A DNA stretch of 64,000 nucleotides from positions 8,597,418 through 8,661,417 of the forward strand of contig NC_037273.1 of NCBI RefSeq assembly GCF_000002425.4, read 5' to 3'. The stretch is from Physcomitrium patens. Its lineage: Eukaryota; Streptophyta; Bryopsida; Funariales; Funariaceae. The translations under genes were made by a program, and so were the position numbers. Shown piece after piece: positions 11,254-22,067 of this stretch (position 1 is the stretch's first letter; each line of letters starts with the position of its first letter). The notes beneath the pieces were generated by a model. That model searched no databases, was not told the origin of the DNA, and saw only the letters and a program-made list of their open reading frames with translations.

Positions 11254-14217
11254 AAGCATAGTTAAGAAAAAATATTTAAGTCTTTAGTTAAGTCTTTCAA
11301 TAGTGTAAATTTAACTAATATAAAAATAATATATAATGTAAGAAATAGGAATCAAATACCAAATATAAGTTCAAATGGAAAGTAGTTCATTGTAGTTTTA
11401 TAAGCCATGCGAAGGGTCGAAAGAGTAACAAATAAATATTCATTCTAGTTTGCCTTATTTTTGTATATGAAGTGATATAATATATTAACAATAGTTAATA
11501 TTGATAGAATTGGCAAGGCCATTGCCATATAGATAGTAGGTCATAGATATAAGATACTTGATGATAAATATGTCTATGAATTGTTCAATTACTTTATTTA
11601 CAAAATGTGTGCCTTAATTCAAGATTATTTCAGTTGAATATTCAAATCAAGTAATAAAATGTTTTTAAAAGAATTTGGCAATAATTAAGATAGTATTGGT
11701 TTTTAGTACATATGCTTTATATCATTTGATAACATAATTTGTCACTACAAGTATATATTTATTTGATTGTTGTGTACGAAGTTTAACAGATTTGATAAAG
11801 TCTAACTTGCAATGCATAAATAATATAAGTAGAGATATCGGCCGTAATATAGCTTGTTCCATTTATACAAATCTTAGTTTATTTATTTGATAAAAATAGG
11901 ACAAAGAGACGTACTCATGAATATCTTTATGAAGTATAGATTACTAATATTGTATAGAAAGAAATTTTTAAATAGTAATATCAACTACCTTATGTCATAT
12001 TCATGGAATATTATACGATACTTGCATTAGCTCATATTGTTGGACTGCTAGGATATATAAAGAAGGAATATGATCCATCTTGAGTTTATATAGTTTATCA
12101 TCAATGTATGTAAATAATAATGCTTAGCATACAAAATTAAGACGAATCAATCTTTATGAATGTCAATAAAATATATTTCATCTTCTTGAAGTTTGATAAC
12201 TTACTCAAATGAAAAAAATACATTCAAGTATAAGCTCAAAGCAGAATAAAAATATGTATTTATCTACATTGAAGTTGATATTGTATTTTTAACAAGCTTG
12301 AAGGATTTTTTGCAAATATTAGATATATTCATTCTTGAGCCTATCAATCATTCTATCATTGAGGCATATTTAAAAGAATGTTTTGAAATATGATTTAAAT
12401 AAAAATTTCATCACATACTAGAACACCATTAGTGTATTGTTTGTATTGAATAATATTTGTTCAAATTCAAATAGTCTCTATTTTGTAGAGAAAGCTATTT
12501 TGTTTTAGACTTCCAGTGCCATAGCTGCCTTGTAATATTCTAAGAAATAATCAATGTAGCTATATATCTTGTGGCTTATTACCTTGTTAAAGATTTCTTC
12601 CATATACAAGAAGACATAATGATCATTTTTTATAAAAATATTTAATCTTCAAAAAATTCTTATAAATTAATAGAGCTCCTATTTTTTTTCAAAATGATTG
12701 CTATGGATGACAACCATGAAATAAAATCCATAGGTAAAATAAATTTGGCTTTTAAGAATTTATCCAGTTCCTACTTGATGATTTAAGTGTAATTGGGATT
12801 TATTAAATATCACCTTTTTTGAATAAGAGTAGTATTTGAGACAAAATTAATTTGATGCTCTATTATCTTTATAGATATTTTTTAAAAATATTTATATGAC
12901 TAAGCAAATATGTCTTGATATTCACAAAACGATGCAATTGTAGTGATTTTTATGTCATTAGATGTATGAGCATTTATTTTGACATGTTTGGATTTTGGAG
13001 ATGTTCCAAGGTTAATAAGTTCTATTTTTAAAAAAATTATGTAGCCATTCTGTAATCATTTTCCTTTTTGATTTTATATATGTTGATTTTTTTATTAATG
13101 ATTGATTGATCTTGAAGCTTGAGAATAAATTTTATAAATATATTTAATGATTTTTTGGTAGTTATAATTATAAGATTTACTTCCACAATATACTTTGATT
13201 TAAATACATACATGAACTCTTCATAATCTCAATTTAATTTGGAAGTCTAATAATTTTTTGTAATTAGTCAAATCATCAAGGTTTTTTTTCAAGTTATGTA
13301 GTTATTAATATGAATACATGCTTATTGATGTTGACAATGAATAGTGATTTTGATATTGTACCAATTGTGAAATGCATTCACATCTCGTAACTACAAACTT
13401 TGTAAGATGTTCAAGAAGTAACTCTTGTTAAAAATCTCAATTAAGTAATTAATATGCAAATCTTTTGGATGGAGATAATTATATTTTGTAGTATCTCAAT
13501 AAAGTTGACTTGAGCATTGTTTATCATATAGAGTATAAATAGAGCTATTTAGGATTGAAAAAGTCTAAAAAACTTATGAATATGATTTTCCATGACATTA
13601 ATGTGAAATCTTCTATCCACAAGTATGTTAGTTAGTTGATGCTTCTTGATGCAAAACTTAATAGCTGTAACATCAATATCTATAATTACAACACTTAAGT
13701 TTGCAACTACTTGCAATGATGGTTTGGAGCAAGTATTATGTTTTAAATATGTCAATATTTTAGGATTTAGTTTGAATAATTGAGTAAGTAAAATTATAAT
13801 TATAATTGAGTATATTTTTTATTACAATTTTTTAGATATTATCATGAATTGGCTTCATAGTCTTATCTATGCATAGCTCCTATTGTATCTGTTTATAAAT
13901 ATTTTTAAGAAACTTCTAATTTTCTATAATATTCAAGAGATGAGATTTTTATTCCATTTTCATAAGTACTTTGGATTAGCATAGATTAACTCAAGTACTT
14001 ATCATAGTATATTTAGCTTTTATCATTAAGATTGTTGGTAAGTGCAGCTCTTTGGTGTTTGTGATGGTTATCCCTCTCAAAGGAGGTTCTATTGATTCTA
14101 ATACTTTGTCCATCATTGTCTTATATAAACACAATAGTTGATTTTGTGATTTTTTCTACATTTAAAACATCGACCTAATGTTAGGGACATAGTCCTTAGA
14201 CCTTTCTAGAGACAAGT

Positions 14218-14355
14218 TTCTAGAACCTTCTAGAAAGAAGTCTCTAGAAACTTCCAGAAGATTCTTTCAATATTCTCTTAGAATATTCTTCAAAGATTCC
14301 CTAAAGATTCTTTGAAGATTCCCTAAAGATTCCCTTAAAAGGTTCTAGAAGATTC
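14218..14355 (+). promoter_or_regulatory. Cluster of perfect heat-shock elements in the CV1 LTR
   Basis: Alternating TTC and GAA triplets separated by exactly two bases define binding sites for heat-shock factor trimers. Four-unit sites lie at 14218-14235 (TTC,GAA,TTC,GAA) and 14247-14264 (GAA,TTC,GAA,TTC), and a three-unit site at 14343-14355. Additional two-unit GAAGCTTC dyads lie closer to the TATA box. The same cluster is in the 3' LTR. Confidence 0.8.
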
Positions 14356-14482
14356 TTAGAATATTCTAGTAGATTCTAGGAAGTTACTTGAGAAGCTTCC
14401 TAGCTCTTGGGTAGTTGCTCGAGAAGCTTCATAGTTCTTGGGAAGCTTCTTGATGCGCTTCCTTAGAACCATAGGCCAGTAG

Positions 14483-14490
14483 TATATATA
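14483..14490 (+). promoter_or_regulatory. CV1 TATA box
   Basis: TATATATA lies about 30 nt upstream of A14515, the base at which the 11-nt match to the primer-binding site begins. This spacing is typical for plant transcription starts. Confidence 0.75.
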
Positions 14491-14493
14491 GGA

Positions 14494-14523
14494 GTCGAGG
14501 CTGAAGAGTTCTTCAGTCTCGAC
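14494..14523 (+). promoter_or_regulatory. Inverted repeat across the predicted CV1 RNA start
   Basis: Arms 14494-14507 and 14510-14523 pair over 14 positions, one of them G-T, with a 2-nt loop. The predicted start at 14515 falls inside the right arm, so the 5' end of genomic RNA would carry only part of it, while read-through in the 3' LTR carries all of it. CV2 has a corresponding inverted repeat at the same place with compensating changes. Confidence 0.75.
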
Positions 14524-14652
14524 AACACATCTCTTGGAGTTCTAGCTCACCTTTTTGGTGTTGTTCTGGTACTCATCTGTTTAATCTAGTTCTGTCACTT
14601 CTTCTTGAACTTCTTGTTAGATTTCAAGTCTGTATTTTGTGTCCGTGACAGT

Positions 14653-14663
14653 TTGTCGAGACT
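14653..14663 (+). other. CV1 self-priming primer-binding site
   Basis: Two bases after the LTR end lies TTGTCGAGACT, the exact reverse complement of AGTCTCGACAA at 14515-14525, the predicted first 11 nt of the RNA. No TGG, expected for pairing with a tRNA CCA end, is present. This is the arrangement established for Tf1 of fission yeast, where the RNA 5' end folds back to prime. Confidence 0.8.
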
Positions 14664-14674
14664 ACCTTTATCTT

Positions 14675-15048
14675 AATATCAGAGCTGAATCCTTCTTGTT
14701 TGAGAGCGGATTACCCCTCTTCTTGAAGGTATTCTAGCGCTTTAGGGGTTGCGGATTATCTTCCTCTAAACTGATATTTTCTCAATCACAATATCAGAGC
14801 TTAGTTCTTTAAGGCAGAGAGTGGACTACCCCTTTCCTTGGAGATACTTGAGCGTTCTAAGGGTTGCGAATTACCCTCTCTTGGACTGATATTAATTCCT
14901 TCTTTTTGTTTAGCATAGCTAGTAGAAAAGACTGTTAACATCGATTTCAGAGCTTTGCCTTCTTGATAGAGTGCGGATTACCCCTCTTCTCGAAAGCATT
15001 GAGGCATTTTTAGAGGTTGCGGATTACCCTCCTCTAAAACTAAAATCG
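14675..15048 (+). repeat. Three tandem structured repeats in the CV1 leader
   Basis: Units lie at 14675-14778, 14790-14893 and 14942-15048 (104, 104 and 107 bp). Each is closed by a terminal inverted repeat: AATATCAG with CTGATATT in units 1 and 2, CGATTT with AAATCG in unit 3. Each holds an inner hairpin of 8-9 bp (14741-14748/14763-14770; 14856-14863/14878-14885; 15008-15016/15031-15039) around a 14-nt loop starting TTGCG. Stem bases differ between units but pairing is kept. Confidence 0.8.
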
Positions 15049-15169
15049 TTTAGTGTTTTTTTTTCCTTTTCTCCGAGTAGGTTTTAGTGACAGGTAGTGC
15101 TACAATTTTCTCCAAGAGACTTAGCAATTTCTTCTTCTCTCAAAATTTTAATCCATCTATTCTCTAAAT

Positions 15170-16033
15170 ATGGAAGTAGACCAGGTCATAGACAGTGCAT
15201 CTCCACAAGTAGACAATAGAGTGGCAAATCTTGCAGATCTTCAAGCTCTTATGAATAGTGTACGAAAGGAGATTGCATTTCTTCGCAATCCTAGTAAAGA
15301 ACCTCAAATTGATCTAGTGACCGAAGAAGCTAGACACGAAATTCATAGCCTACAACAAGAGATTATTCGACTGAGAGAAGCAAGACATGTGTCATATACG
15401 ACCCCTATAGATACTTCAAGGATTAGTACGAAAGAACCAAAAGCGACTATGCCAGACAAGTTTGACGGAACAAGAGCCAACTTTCGAGGTTTTGTGCAAC
15501 AAGTACGGCTTTACCTACGCCTATACCCTTCTCGTTATCCGAATGGATTTACCCAGGTTGCTTTCATAGGTACTCTTCTATCAGGAAATGCTCGCTCTTG
15601 GTTTGCTCCACTATTGGAGAAGGATTCTCCAATATTGTACGACCTAGAGGCTTTCATAGAGAGACTTACTGCTGCGTTTGGAGATAGCGATCGAGAAAGA
15701 GTGGCTGAAAGAAAGATACAAAATCTGCGACAAGGATCACGTTCTGCTGCAATCTATGCTGCAGAATTTCAACAACTTACATGTGATCTTGATTGGAATG
15801 ATAAGGCGTTCATGACACGATTTCGATATGGACTGAGAGATGATGTCAAGAACTTATTGATCACCATGCCTAAGGCGGATACTTTAGAAGAACTTATATC
15901 TCAGGCAATTATTTGTGACAACCGCCTCTTTGAATTACGACAAGAAAGACGATCAGGCTGGAGAAATGATGGAGCATTTGCTACATTTTCAAAAGGTCCA
16001 GAGAATCACTCCACAGATCCTGAACCCATGTAA
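15170..16033 (+). CDS. CV1 gag, broken before the zinc knuckle
   Basis: The ATG at 15170 opens 287 codons, with a coiled-coil N-terminus and a retrotransposon gag core around FDGTRANFRGFVQQ and the ARSWFAPLLE helix. A TAA at 16031-16033 ends the frame. The same frame continues after it through a CCHC knuckle (C-LYC-REAGH-KAVD-C) to TAG at 16217-16219. CV2 retains CAA at the equivalent position, so the TAA is most simply a C-to-T change. Pol is in the -1 frame and overlaps the gag tail at about 16138-16218; I see no canonical slippery heptamer there. Confidence 0.9.
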   Translation: MEVDQVIDSASPQVDNRVANLADLQALMNSVRKEIAFLRNPSKEPQIDLVTEEARHEIHSLQQEIIRLREARHVSYTTPIDTSRISTKEPKATMPDKFDGTRANFRGFVQQVRLYLRLYPSRYPNGFTQVAFIGTLLSGNARSWFAPLLEKDSPILYDLEAFIERLTAAFGDSDRERVAERKIQNLRQGSRSAAIYAAEFQQLTCDLDWNDKAFMTRFRYGLRDDVKNLLITMPKADTLEELISQAIICDNRLFELRQERRSGWRNDGAFATFSKGPENHSTDPEPM

Positions 16034-16137
16034 ATTGATGCGGTACGTTTCAAACCCCTCACAGCTGAGGAAAGGAAGCGACGGTTTGAACAAAACTTGT
16101 GTTTATATTGCAGAGAAGCGGGCCATAAAGCTGTAGA

Positions 16138-19100
16138 TTGTCGGAAGAAACAGAAGCCTCAAACAACAAGACTCAGGAGTACAAGCATGCAGGAAAACAA
16201 CGATGCCCAGCCACAATAGGGACCGTGCGGCTGGACATCTCAACATCCAAAATTAATCAAGGTCCCTTTCTCTTAGTTCAACCTTCAGATTGTTTTATGG
16301 TACTTTTACATCTGAGTATTCAAGAACTACAAGTCGATGCTTTATTAGACTCGGGTGCATCCACTTGCTTTATAGATGAAGAGTTTGCCAAGCTTCACAA
16401 TATTTCTCTTGTAAAGAAACTTAAGCCTGTCCATGTAGAAGTCATAGATGGACGACCATTGTCTTCGGGCAATGTTATCCATGAAACTAAACCATTGAAG
16501 GTACGTCTTGAAAACCATGAGAGCAATATTGTATTTAATGTTATCAAGACCTCTTCATGTCCTATCATTTTGGGACTATCTTAGCTTGATACATATAATC
16601 CATTGATAGATTGGAAGTTGCGGAAAGTGACATTTCCAACAAACTCCTTGAACGTGGAATCTGCCAAGACAATGTCTAGAAACAAATCCTTGTTTATAGG
16701 TGCAAGGGCTTTCATGAAGGAAGCCAAGCAAAATACACCTCTTATCATCTTTGCAACTCCGACTCGAGAAGATGCAACTCTGACTTTGGTTATTCCAAAG
16801 CAGTATGAAGAATTCAAAGATGTCTTTGAAAAGAAGAATGCTGATATGCTGCCAGAGCATCGACCCTATGACTGTGCCATTGAATTGCAAGAAGGAGCAC
16901 AACCACCTTTTGGACCAATCTACAATTTGTCGCAGACGGAGTTGACTGAGTTGCGGAAGTATATTGATGAGAATCTAGCCAAGAACTTCATCCGTCATTC
17001 GAAGTCGCCAGCTGGGGCACCAATCTTATTTGTGAAGAAAAAAGATGGCTCACTACAGATGTGCGTGGACTATCGAGGTCTCAACAAGGTGACAAAAAAG
17101 AATCGCTACCCACTGCCTTTGATCTCTGGTCTTCTAGAATAACTTGGGCGTGCAAGGATCTTTACAAAGATTGACCTAAGGGGAGCTTACAACCTTGTGC
17201 GAATCAAGGAAGGAGATGAATGGAAGACAGCTTTTCGAACAAGGTATGGCCATTTTGAATACAATGTCATGCCATTTGGTCTTACTAATGCTCCAGCGGT
17301 CTTTCAACACATGATGAATGACATCTTTCGAGAGCATCTAGACGATTTTGTTGTCATCTATCTAGATGATATTTTGATATTTTCTAAGAACGAGGAAGAA
17401 CATGAGAAGCACGTTCGTCTGGTACTCAAAAAACTACAAGAGCGAGGACTCTATGCCAAATTGGAGAAGTACTTATTTCACCAAACTGAGATGGAGTTTT
17501 TGGAATTCATCGCGACTATGGAAGGATTGAAGATGGATCCAAAGAAGGTAGAAGCAATCATGTCTTGGGAAGTTCCGAAGACGGTTAGGGACGTACAATG
17601 TTTTCTTGAATTTGCTAACTACTATCGGATCTTCATCAAGAATTATTCTCAAGTTGCTGCCCCCCTCACTCGATTAACGTGCAAGGACAAGCTCGAATGG
17701 GGACCTATCGCAGAAAAAGCATTCCAAGATTTGAAGATGGTATTTACTACAGCTCCAATCTTGGTACACCCGGACTTTACAAAGGCCTTTTATTTGGAGA
17801 CAGATGCTTCGGATTTTGCTTTGGGAGCTGTACTTTCACAGATGGGCGTAGATGAGAAGCTCCATCCAGTTGCGTTCTATTCTCGAAAATTCTCTGCTGC
17901 TGAGATCAACTATGAGATCCACGATAAGGAACTCCTTGCTATAGTAGATTCTTTCCAAGAGTGGCGCCACTTTCTCGAAGGAACTGCACATCCAGTGACC
18001 ATATATACGGATCACAAGAATTTGGAGTATTTTATGTCGGCTCGGGTTTTGAATCGGCGTCAAGCTCGGTGGAGTATGTCGCTATCCAGGTTCGACTTTG
18101 TTATTACTTATCGGCCTGGGAAGCAACAAGGGTTGTCCGATGCATTATCAAGGAGATCATATCTCGCGCCAAAGGTTGGAGATGCAGCATTTGATCAACA
18201 GTGCACGATATTGTTGAAGCCAGAGAAATTTCGACTCAACGCAGCTATTGTACCAATTGATGCTGACTTCCTCGACCAGGTACGGGCCGCAACCATTGAA
18301 GATTCTCTAGCCCTTGATATCAAGCAACATGCTAGTGATGATAAATTCAAGATGGAAGGAGATCTAGTATATTTCGAAGAGCGGTTGTATATCCCAAAAG
18401 GGCCAACACGACTCCGAGTTCTTCAATCTCGTCATGACTTTCCAACTGCGGGACATTTTGGATTCAATAAGACCTTGGAACTTATTTCTCGCGATTTCTG
18501 GTGGCCTCAAATGTGGAAGGATGTGAAAGATTTTGTTGTATCTTGTGACATTTGTTCAAGATCCAAAAACCCTCGACATCGGCCTTATGGACTTCTACAG
18601 CCATTGCCTATTCCGTGCCGACCATGGTCTTTGGTTTCCATGGACTTTATTACGGATCTACCACCATCGAATTCATTTGACAGCATTTTTGTTGTCGTAG
18701 ATCGGCTTACAAAGATGGCACATTTTGTCCCTTGCAAGAAGACATCATCAAGCGAAGACACAGCAAGACTCTTTCTTGATAATGTGTATCGATATCATGG
18801 TCTACCAGATGATATCGTATCGGATCGAGGAACCCAGTTTGTGTCAAAATTTTGGAAATCTCTTTTTGAGATATTGAAGGTGGATATCAAGCTTTCTTCG
18901 GCATTTCATCCTCAAACGGACGGCCAAACAGAACGAGTGAATCAAGTTTTAGAGCAATATTTACGTTGCACCATCAACTATCAACAAGATGATTGGGCCG
19001 CATATCTACCGCTAGCCGAGTTCGCATATAACAACACCCTTCATGCGTCAACTCAACAAACGCCATTCTTTTCCAATTATGGATACCATCCGAAGCTTGA

Positions 19101-19698
19101 CTTATGGAGTTCGTCAACGATTAACAATCCGGCAGCTGAAGGATTGGTGAAGGAGCTTTCGCAACTTCAAACTATATTGAAGCTTCAATTGCAAACTGCC
19201 CAAGAATCTTACAAGGCGTCCGCGGACAAATTTCAGAATCAGGCACCTAAATTCACGATTGGAGACAAAGTTTGGCTGCTTCGACGAAATATTAAGACCA
19301 AGCGGCCATGTGACAAATTGGACTATCGGAGATTGGGACCATTTGTTATCCAGAAGCAGATCAATCCTGTAGCGTATCGTCTGGAGTTACCAGCTACTAT
19401 GAAGGTACATCCTGTCTTTCATGTTTCTTTGTTGGAGCCTTATCGAGAATCGTCTTTTTCTGGAAGAGTACAATGTCCACCACCTAGCATAGAAATAGAG
19501 AACCACGAAGAATACGAGGTGGAAAAGGTCTTGGATTTACGGCAAAGACGGGGTAAATTAGAATACTTTGTGCATTGGAGCGGTTACGATATTAATGAAC
19601 GAACATGGGAGCCGGCCGAAAATCTCGCAAATGCGCCGCAAAAGGTACAGGAGTTTCATCGACGATATCCTGAGAAACCCAAGCCGGTTCGACGATAG
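16138..19698 (+). pseudogene. CV1 pol: protease, RT, RNase H, integrase, chromodomain; two stops
   Basis: One frame runs throughout, interrupted by TAG at 16582-16584 and TAA at 17140-17142. Protease has the LLDSGAS active site. RT has [20 protein letters not shown] and the catalytic YLDD (about 17362). RNase H shows ETDAS, HDKEL and YTDHKNL. Integrase has an HHCC finger (HDFPTAGH, CDICSRS) and the D,D,E set at MDFITD, SDRGTQF and ERVNQ. The C-terminal chromodomain (about 19510-19640) keeps the three aromatic cage positions in EYEVEK, HWSGYD, which is expected to bind methylated histone tails and steer insertion. The last segment (17197-19698) is an intact 833-codon frame. For the second stop CV2 again retains CAA. 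Confidence 0.9.
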
Positions 19699-19843
19699 CT
19701 TCTTACTGAAGCTTGCTCATCCAGAAAACAGAAAAGAGGAGAGAGCACCACCAAAATCCATAGTTGATGTAGTCATTCTCTCCAAGATAGCGTAGAACTT
19801 TGTTAGTAGCCCAAGTTTGTTCTTATTGTTTTAGCCTTTGAAT

Positions 19844-20161
19844 ATGGATAGCCAAGATACTACACTTGTCATGTCATCTCAAGCAACTAGCTCACGAAGA
19901 CGATCGCGAGATGAAGAACCCCCTGCACCACGACGACGTCGAAGGATTCCGAGCAACAGATCGCTGGTGATTGTATTTGAGGTCGAGCCTGCCTACAATG
20001 GTCAGCGAGAAGGAGTGTTTACAGGACAATTTCACAATGAAGACACGGAGGTTCATGCTTGGTCAGAAGTTGAAGGCGTGGGCCACTACCGTTGGCTTCA
20101 AGGACCATTGAATCACTTGCCTCGTGAACAACAATTGGAGTTCATAGCAGAGGTTATGTGA
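19844..20161 (+). CDS. Small extra frame downstream of the CV1 chromodomain
   Basis: The ATG at 19844 begins about 105 codons in a different frame from pol, about 145 nt after the pol stop and 80 nt before the 3' LTR. The N-terminal third is rich in serine and arginine with basic runs (RRRSR, PRRRRR) that could be nuclear-localisation or RNA-binding signals. The C-terminal half is acidic and aromatic, with the motif HYRWLQGPLNHLPREQQ. I do not recognise the family. A decayed relative is at the same position in CV2 (46860-47060), with YYRWL and PINHL followed by KEQ, so the frame predates the split of the two elements and was probably maintained. Subgenomic expression or re-initiation would be needed. 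Confidence 0.65.
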   Translation: MDSQDTTLVMSSQATSSRRRSRDEEPPAPRRRRRIPSNRSLVIVFEVEPAYNGQREGVFTGQFHNEDTEVHAWSEVEGVGHYRWLQGPLNHLPREQQLEFIAEVM

Positions 20162-20227
20162 CAGATCTTCATTTTCTTGCGTTGGTATTGATTGACGATA
20201 ACATTGCTTCTCGGAGACCTCGAAGCT

Positions 20228-20241
20228 AAAGGAGGAGGTGA
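20228..20241 (+). other. CV1 polypurine tract
   Basis: AAAGGAGGAGGTGA abuts the 3' LTR start at 20242, the expected primer for plus-strand synthesis. Confidence 0.85.
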
Positions 20242-20713
20242 TGTTAGGGACATAGTCCTTAGACCTTTCTAGAGACAAGTTTCTAGAACCTTCTAGAAAG
20301 AAGTCTCTAGAAACTTCCAGAAGATTCTTTCAATATTCTCTTAGAATATTCTTCAAAGATTCCTTAAAGATTCTTTGAAGATTCCCTAAAGATTCCCTTA
20401 AAAGGTTCTAGAAGATTCTTAGAATATTCTAGTAGATTCTAGGAAGTTACTTGAGAAGCTTCCTAGCTCTTGGGTAGTTGCTCGAGAAGCTTCATAGTTC
20501 TTGGGAAGCTTCTTGATGCGCTTCCTTAGAACCATAGGCCAGTAGTATATATAGGAGTCGAGGCTGAAGAGTTCTTCAGTCTCGACAACACATCTCTTGG
20601 AGTTCTAGCTCACCTTTCTGGTGTTGTTCTTGTACTCATCTGTTTAATCTAGTTCTGCCACTTCTTCTTGAACTTCTTGTTAGATTTCAAGGCTGTATTT
20701 TGTGTCCGTGACA
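20242..20713 (+). repeat. CV1 3' LTR
   Basis: Same length as the 5' LTR (472 bp), with about five differences, and followed by the second CCTAA target copy. The heat-shock elements, TATA box and start-site inverted repeat are all retained; the 11-nt self-priming sequence is at 20578-20588. Confidence 0.95.
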
Positions 20714-22067
20714 CCTAACTGTAGATGTTGACTGTTCTATTTTTTATTGCATTGTAGATGGAAGATATTGTATTCGATTTTTTTGTCCAATTCTATGGTT
20801 ACAGTAGTTGGCTTTTTTTAAGTATCATTTAGCCAATTTTTTGGATTTTAGAAATTCTACTAATATTTTTTAGTATTTAATTTTATAGTAACATTTATAC
20901 ATTGTTGATGTTCCATCCATGTTCCTTTGTTTGAATTTTCATGCAAATAAAAATGTGCATTTGATCTCAAAGGTGACCTTGAGCATTTCTTCCATGTTTT
21001 TGAATTGCATATATATCATGTCTTCTTTGATACTTGATAGTAAGCCTTATTTAAACCATAAGATCTAGATAAAAATACTAAGAATAGGATCAAGTTTTTC
21101 CACAAGATCTGTGATTGGTCTTAATAATCTTCCATTGTCTTGTGATTGACTTGATTAATTTTTGACAACTCCAATATAATGTTGTTATTAGTTTTTATGC
21201 ATCTAAATCTTTTCACAAAGCTTAGTCCAATCTCTTTCTAAGTAGCATCAAGATGCCTATAGATAAATAATAAAAACCACATAATATTCGTTTTTAATAA
21301 TGTTATCTTAAATATTTTATTTAATATTTTTAATAATATAATCTTGTTAATCTTTGATAAGATTAAATATTCTTTGATGTATTTATTGGAATCACTGATA
21401 CAATCATAAAGAAGATATTTTAAGCTAGATTATCTCAAGTTGAGAATCATTACCTAAGTTGAAATGGATGTTACAGGTGGATTTTTTTGTGGAGTTTGAT
21501 TATAGCCCTCTTCCATTTCTATACTAGATTGCCTTATTTGAGGTGCCTAAAATTTAGATTATAAACTCCAAACTATTTACACAAGTTTCTTATTATATTA
21601 AAATATCTCTTTTAAGTTATTTACATGTAATCTTCCATTGCAATGGTATATTGTTATAATCAACTTTATAAGTCTCTAGCCGCTTTAGGATTACTCGCAA
21701 TCTCTCTTGAATTTTTCTTGCCAAGCTCAAGTCAACTAAGAAGAGATCTTTATATGTCCTCTCTTGCTTCAATTTGTATGCTCAATTTGCTTGTGGATCT
21801 TATATTCATCTTCCATCAAGATTTTTCAAGATTTTTTATGTAATGCTTTTCAATATGGTTATCAAATATTACTTGGGCTTTTGAAGTTATTGGCAAGTAT
21901 AAAATATGACCTTAGAAGAATAAACTTGATACATATGATAATCAAAAAAAGATAAAGATTAATTTATTACTATGTCAAAATTACATAACTTCTAATCTAA
22001 TACTAATTTGACTTCTAGTGATAGTATGCAAGACATGGACATATAATGTAACTTTTGAATTGCCCGT
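20714..22067. repeat. Decayed repeat DNA between CV1 and repeat X
   Basis: AT-rich, full of stops and without an intact frame. It is probably the continuation of the relic interrupted by CV1. The last 100 bp match 8331-8470. Confidence 0.5.

Larger units (their letters stand above)
8666..14178 (-). mobile_element. Heavily decayed minus-strand Ty3-like element and surrounding repeats
   Basis: Between about 10.9 and 13.3 kb the DNA aligns in order and orientation with the integrase-to-RT part of the nested Ty3 element at 26-36 kb. For example, 11360-11420 matches 29341-29410, 11600-11660 matches 29575-29640, and 12640-12720 matches 31340-31420. All frames are riddled with stops, so it is a relic. 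The outer boundaries are not visible. DNA after CV1 (20714-22067) is probably its continuation. Confidence 0.6.
14179..14650 (+). repeat. CV1 5' LTR
   Basis: The 472-bp LTR contains clustered heat-shock elements (14218-14355), three GAAGCTTC dyads (14392, 14423, 14442), a TATA box (14483-14490) and a near-perfect inverted repeat at the predicted RNA start (14494-14523). Its ends are TG and CA. Confidence 0.95.
14179..20713 (+). mobile_element. CV1: full-length chromodomain Ty3 retrotransposon
   Basis: The element is 6,535 bp with two 472-bp LTRs (14179-14650 and 20242-20713) that start TGTTAGGG and end GTGACA. Identical CCTAA target duplications flank it. By eye the LTRs differ at about five sites (about 1%), so the insertion is recent. 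Order inside is primer-binding site, structured leader, gag, protease, reverse transcriptase, RNase H, integrase, chromodomain, small extra frame, polypurine tract. It lies in an older decayed repeat. Domain order and the C-terminal chromodomain define a chromovirus; membership of the moss Tcn1-like group is my inference. Three nonsense codons (16031, 16582, 17140) break gag and pol, so this copy would need partners in trans. Confidence 0.95.

Noticed and set aside
14677..14685. TATCAGAGC in the CV1 leader as a tRNA-iMet primer-binding site
   Set aside because: It lies 26 nt after the LTR, lacks the TGG needed to pair with CCA, and is repeated as part of the leader units. The adjacent self-complementary 11-mer is a better candidate.
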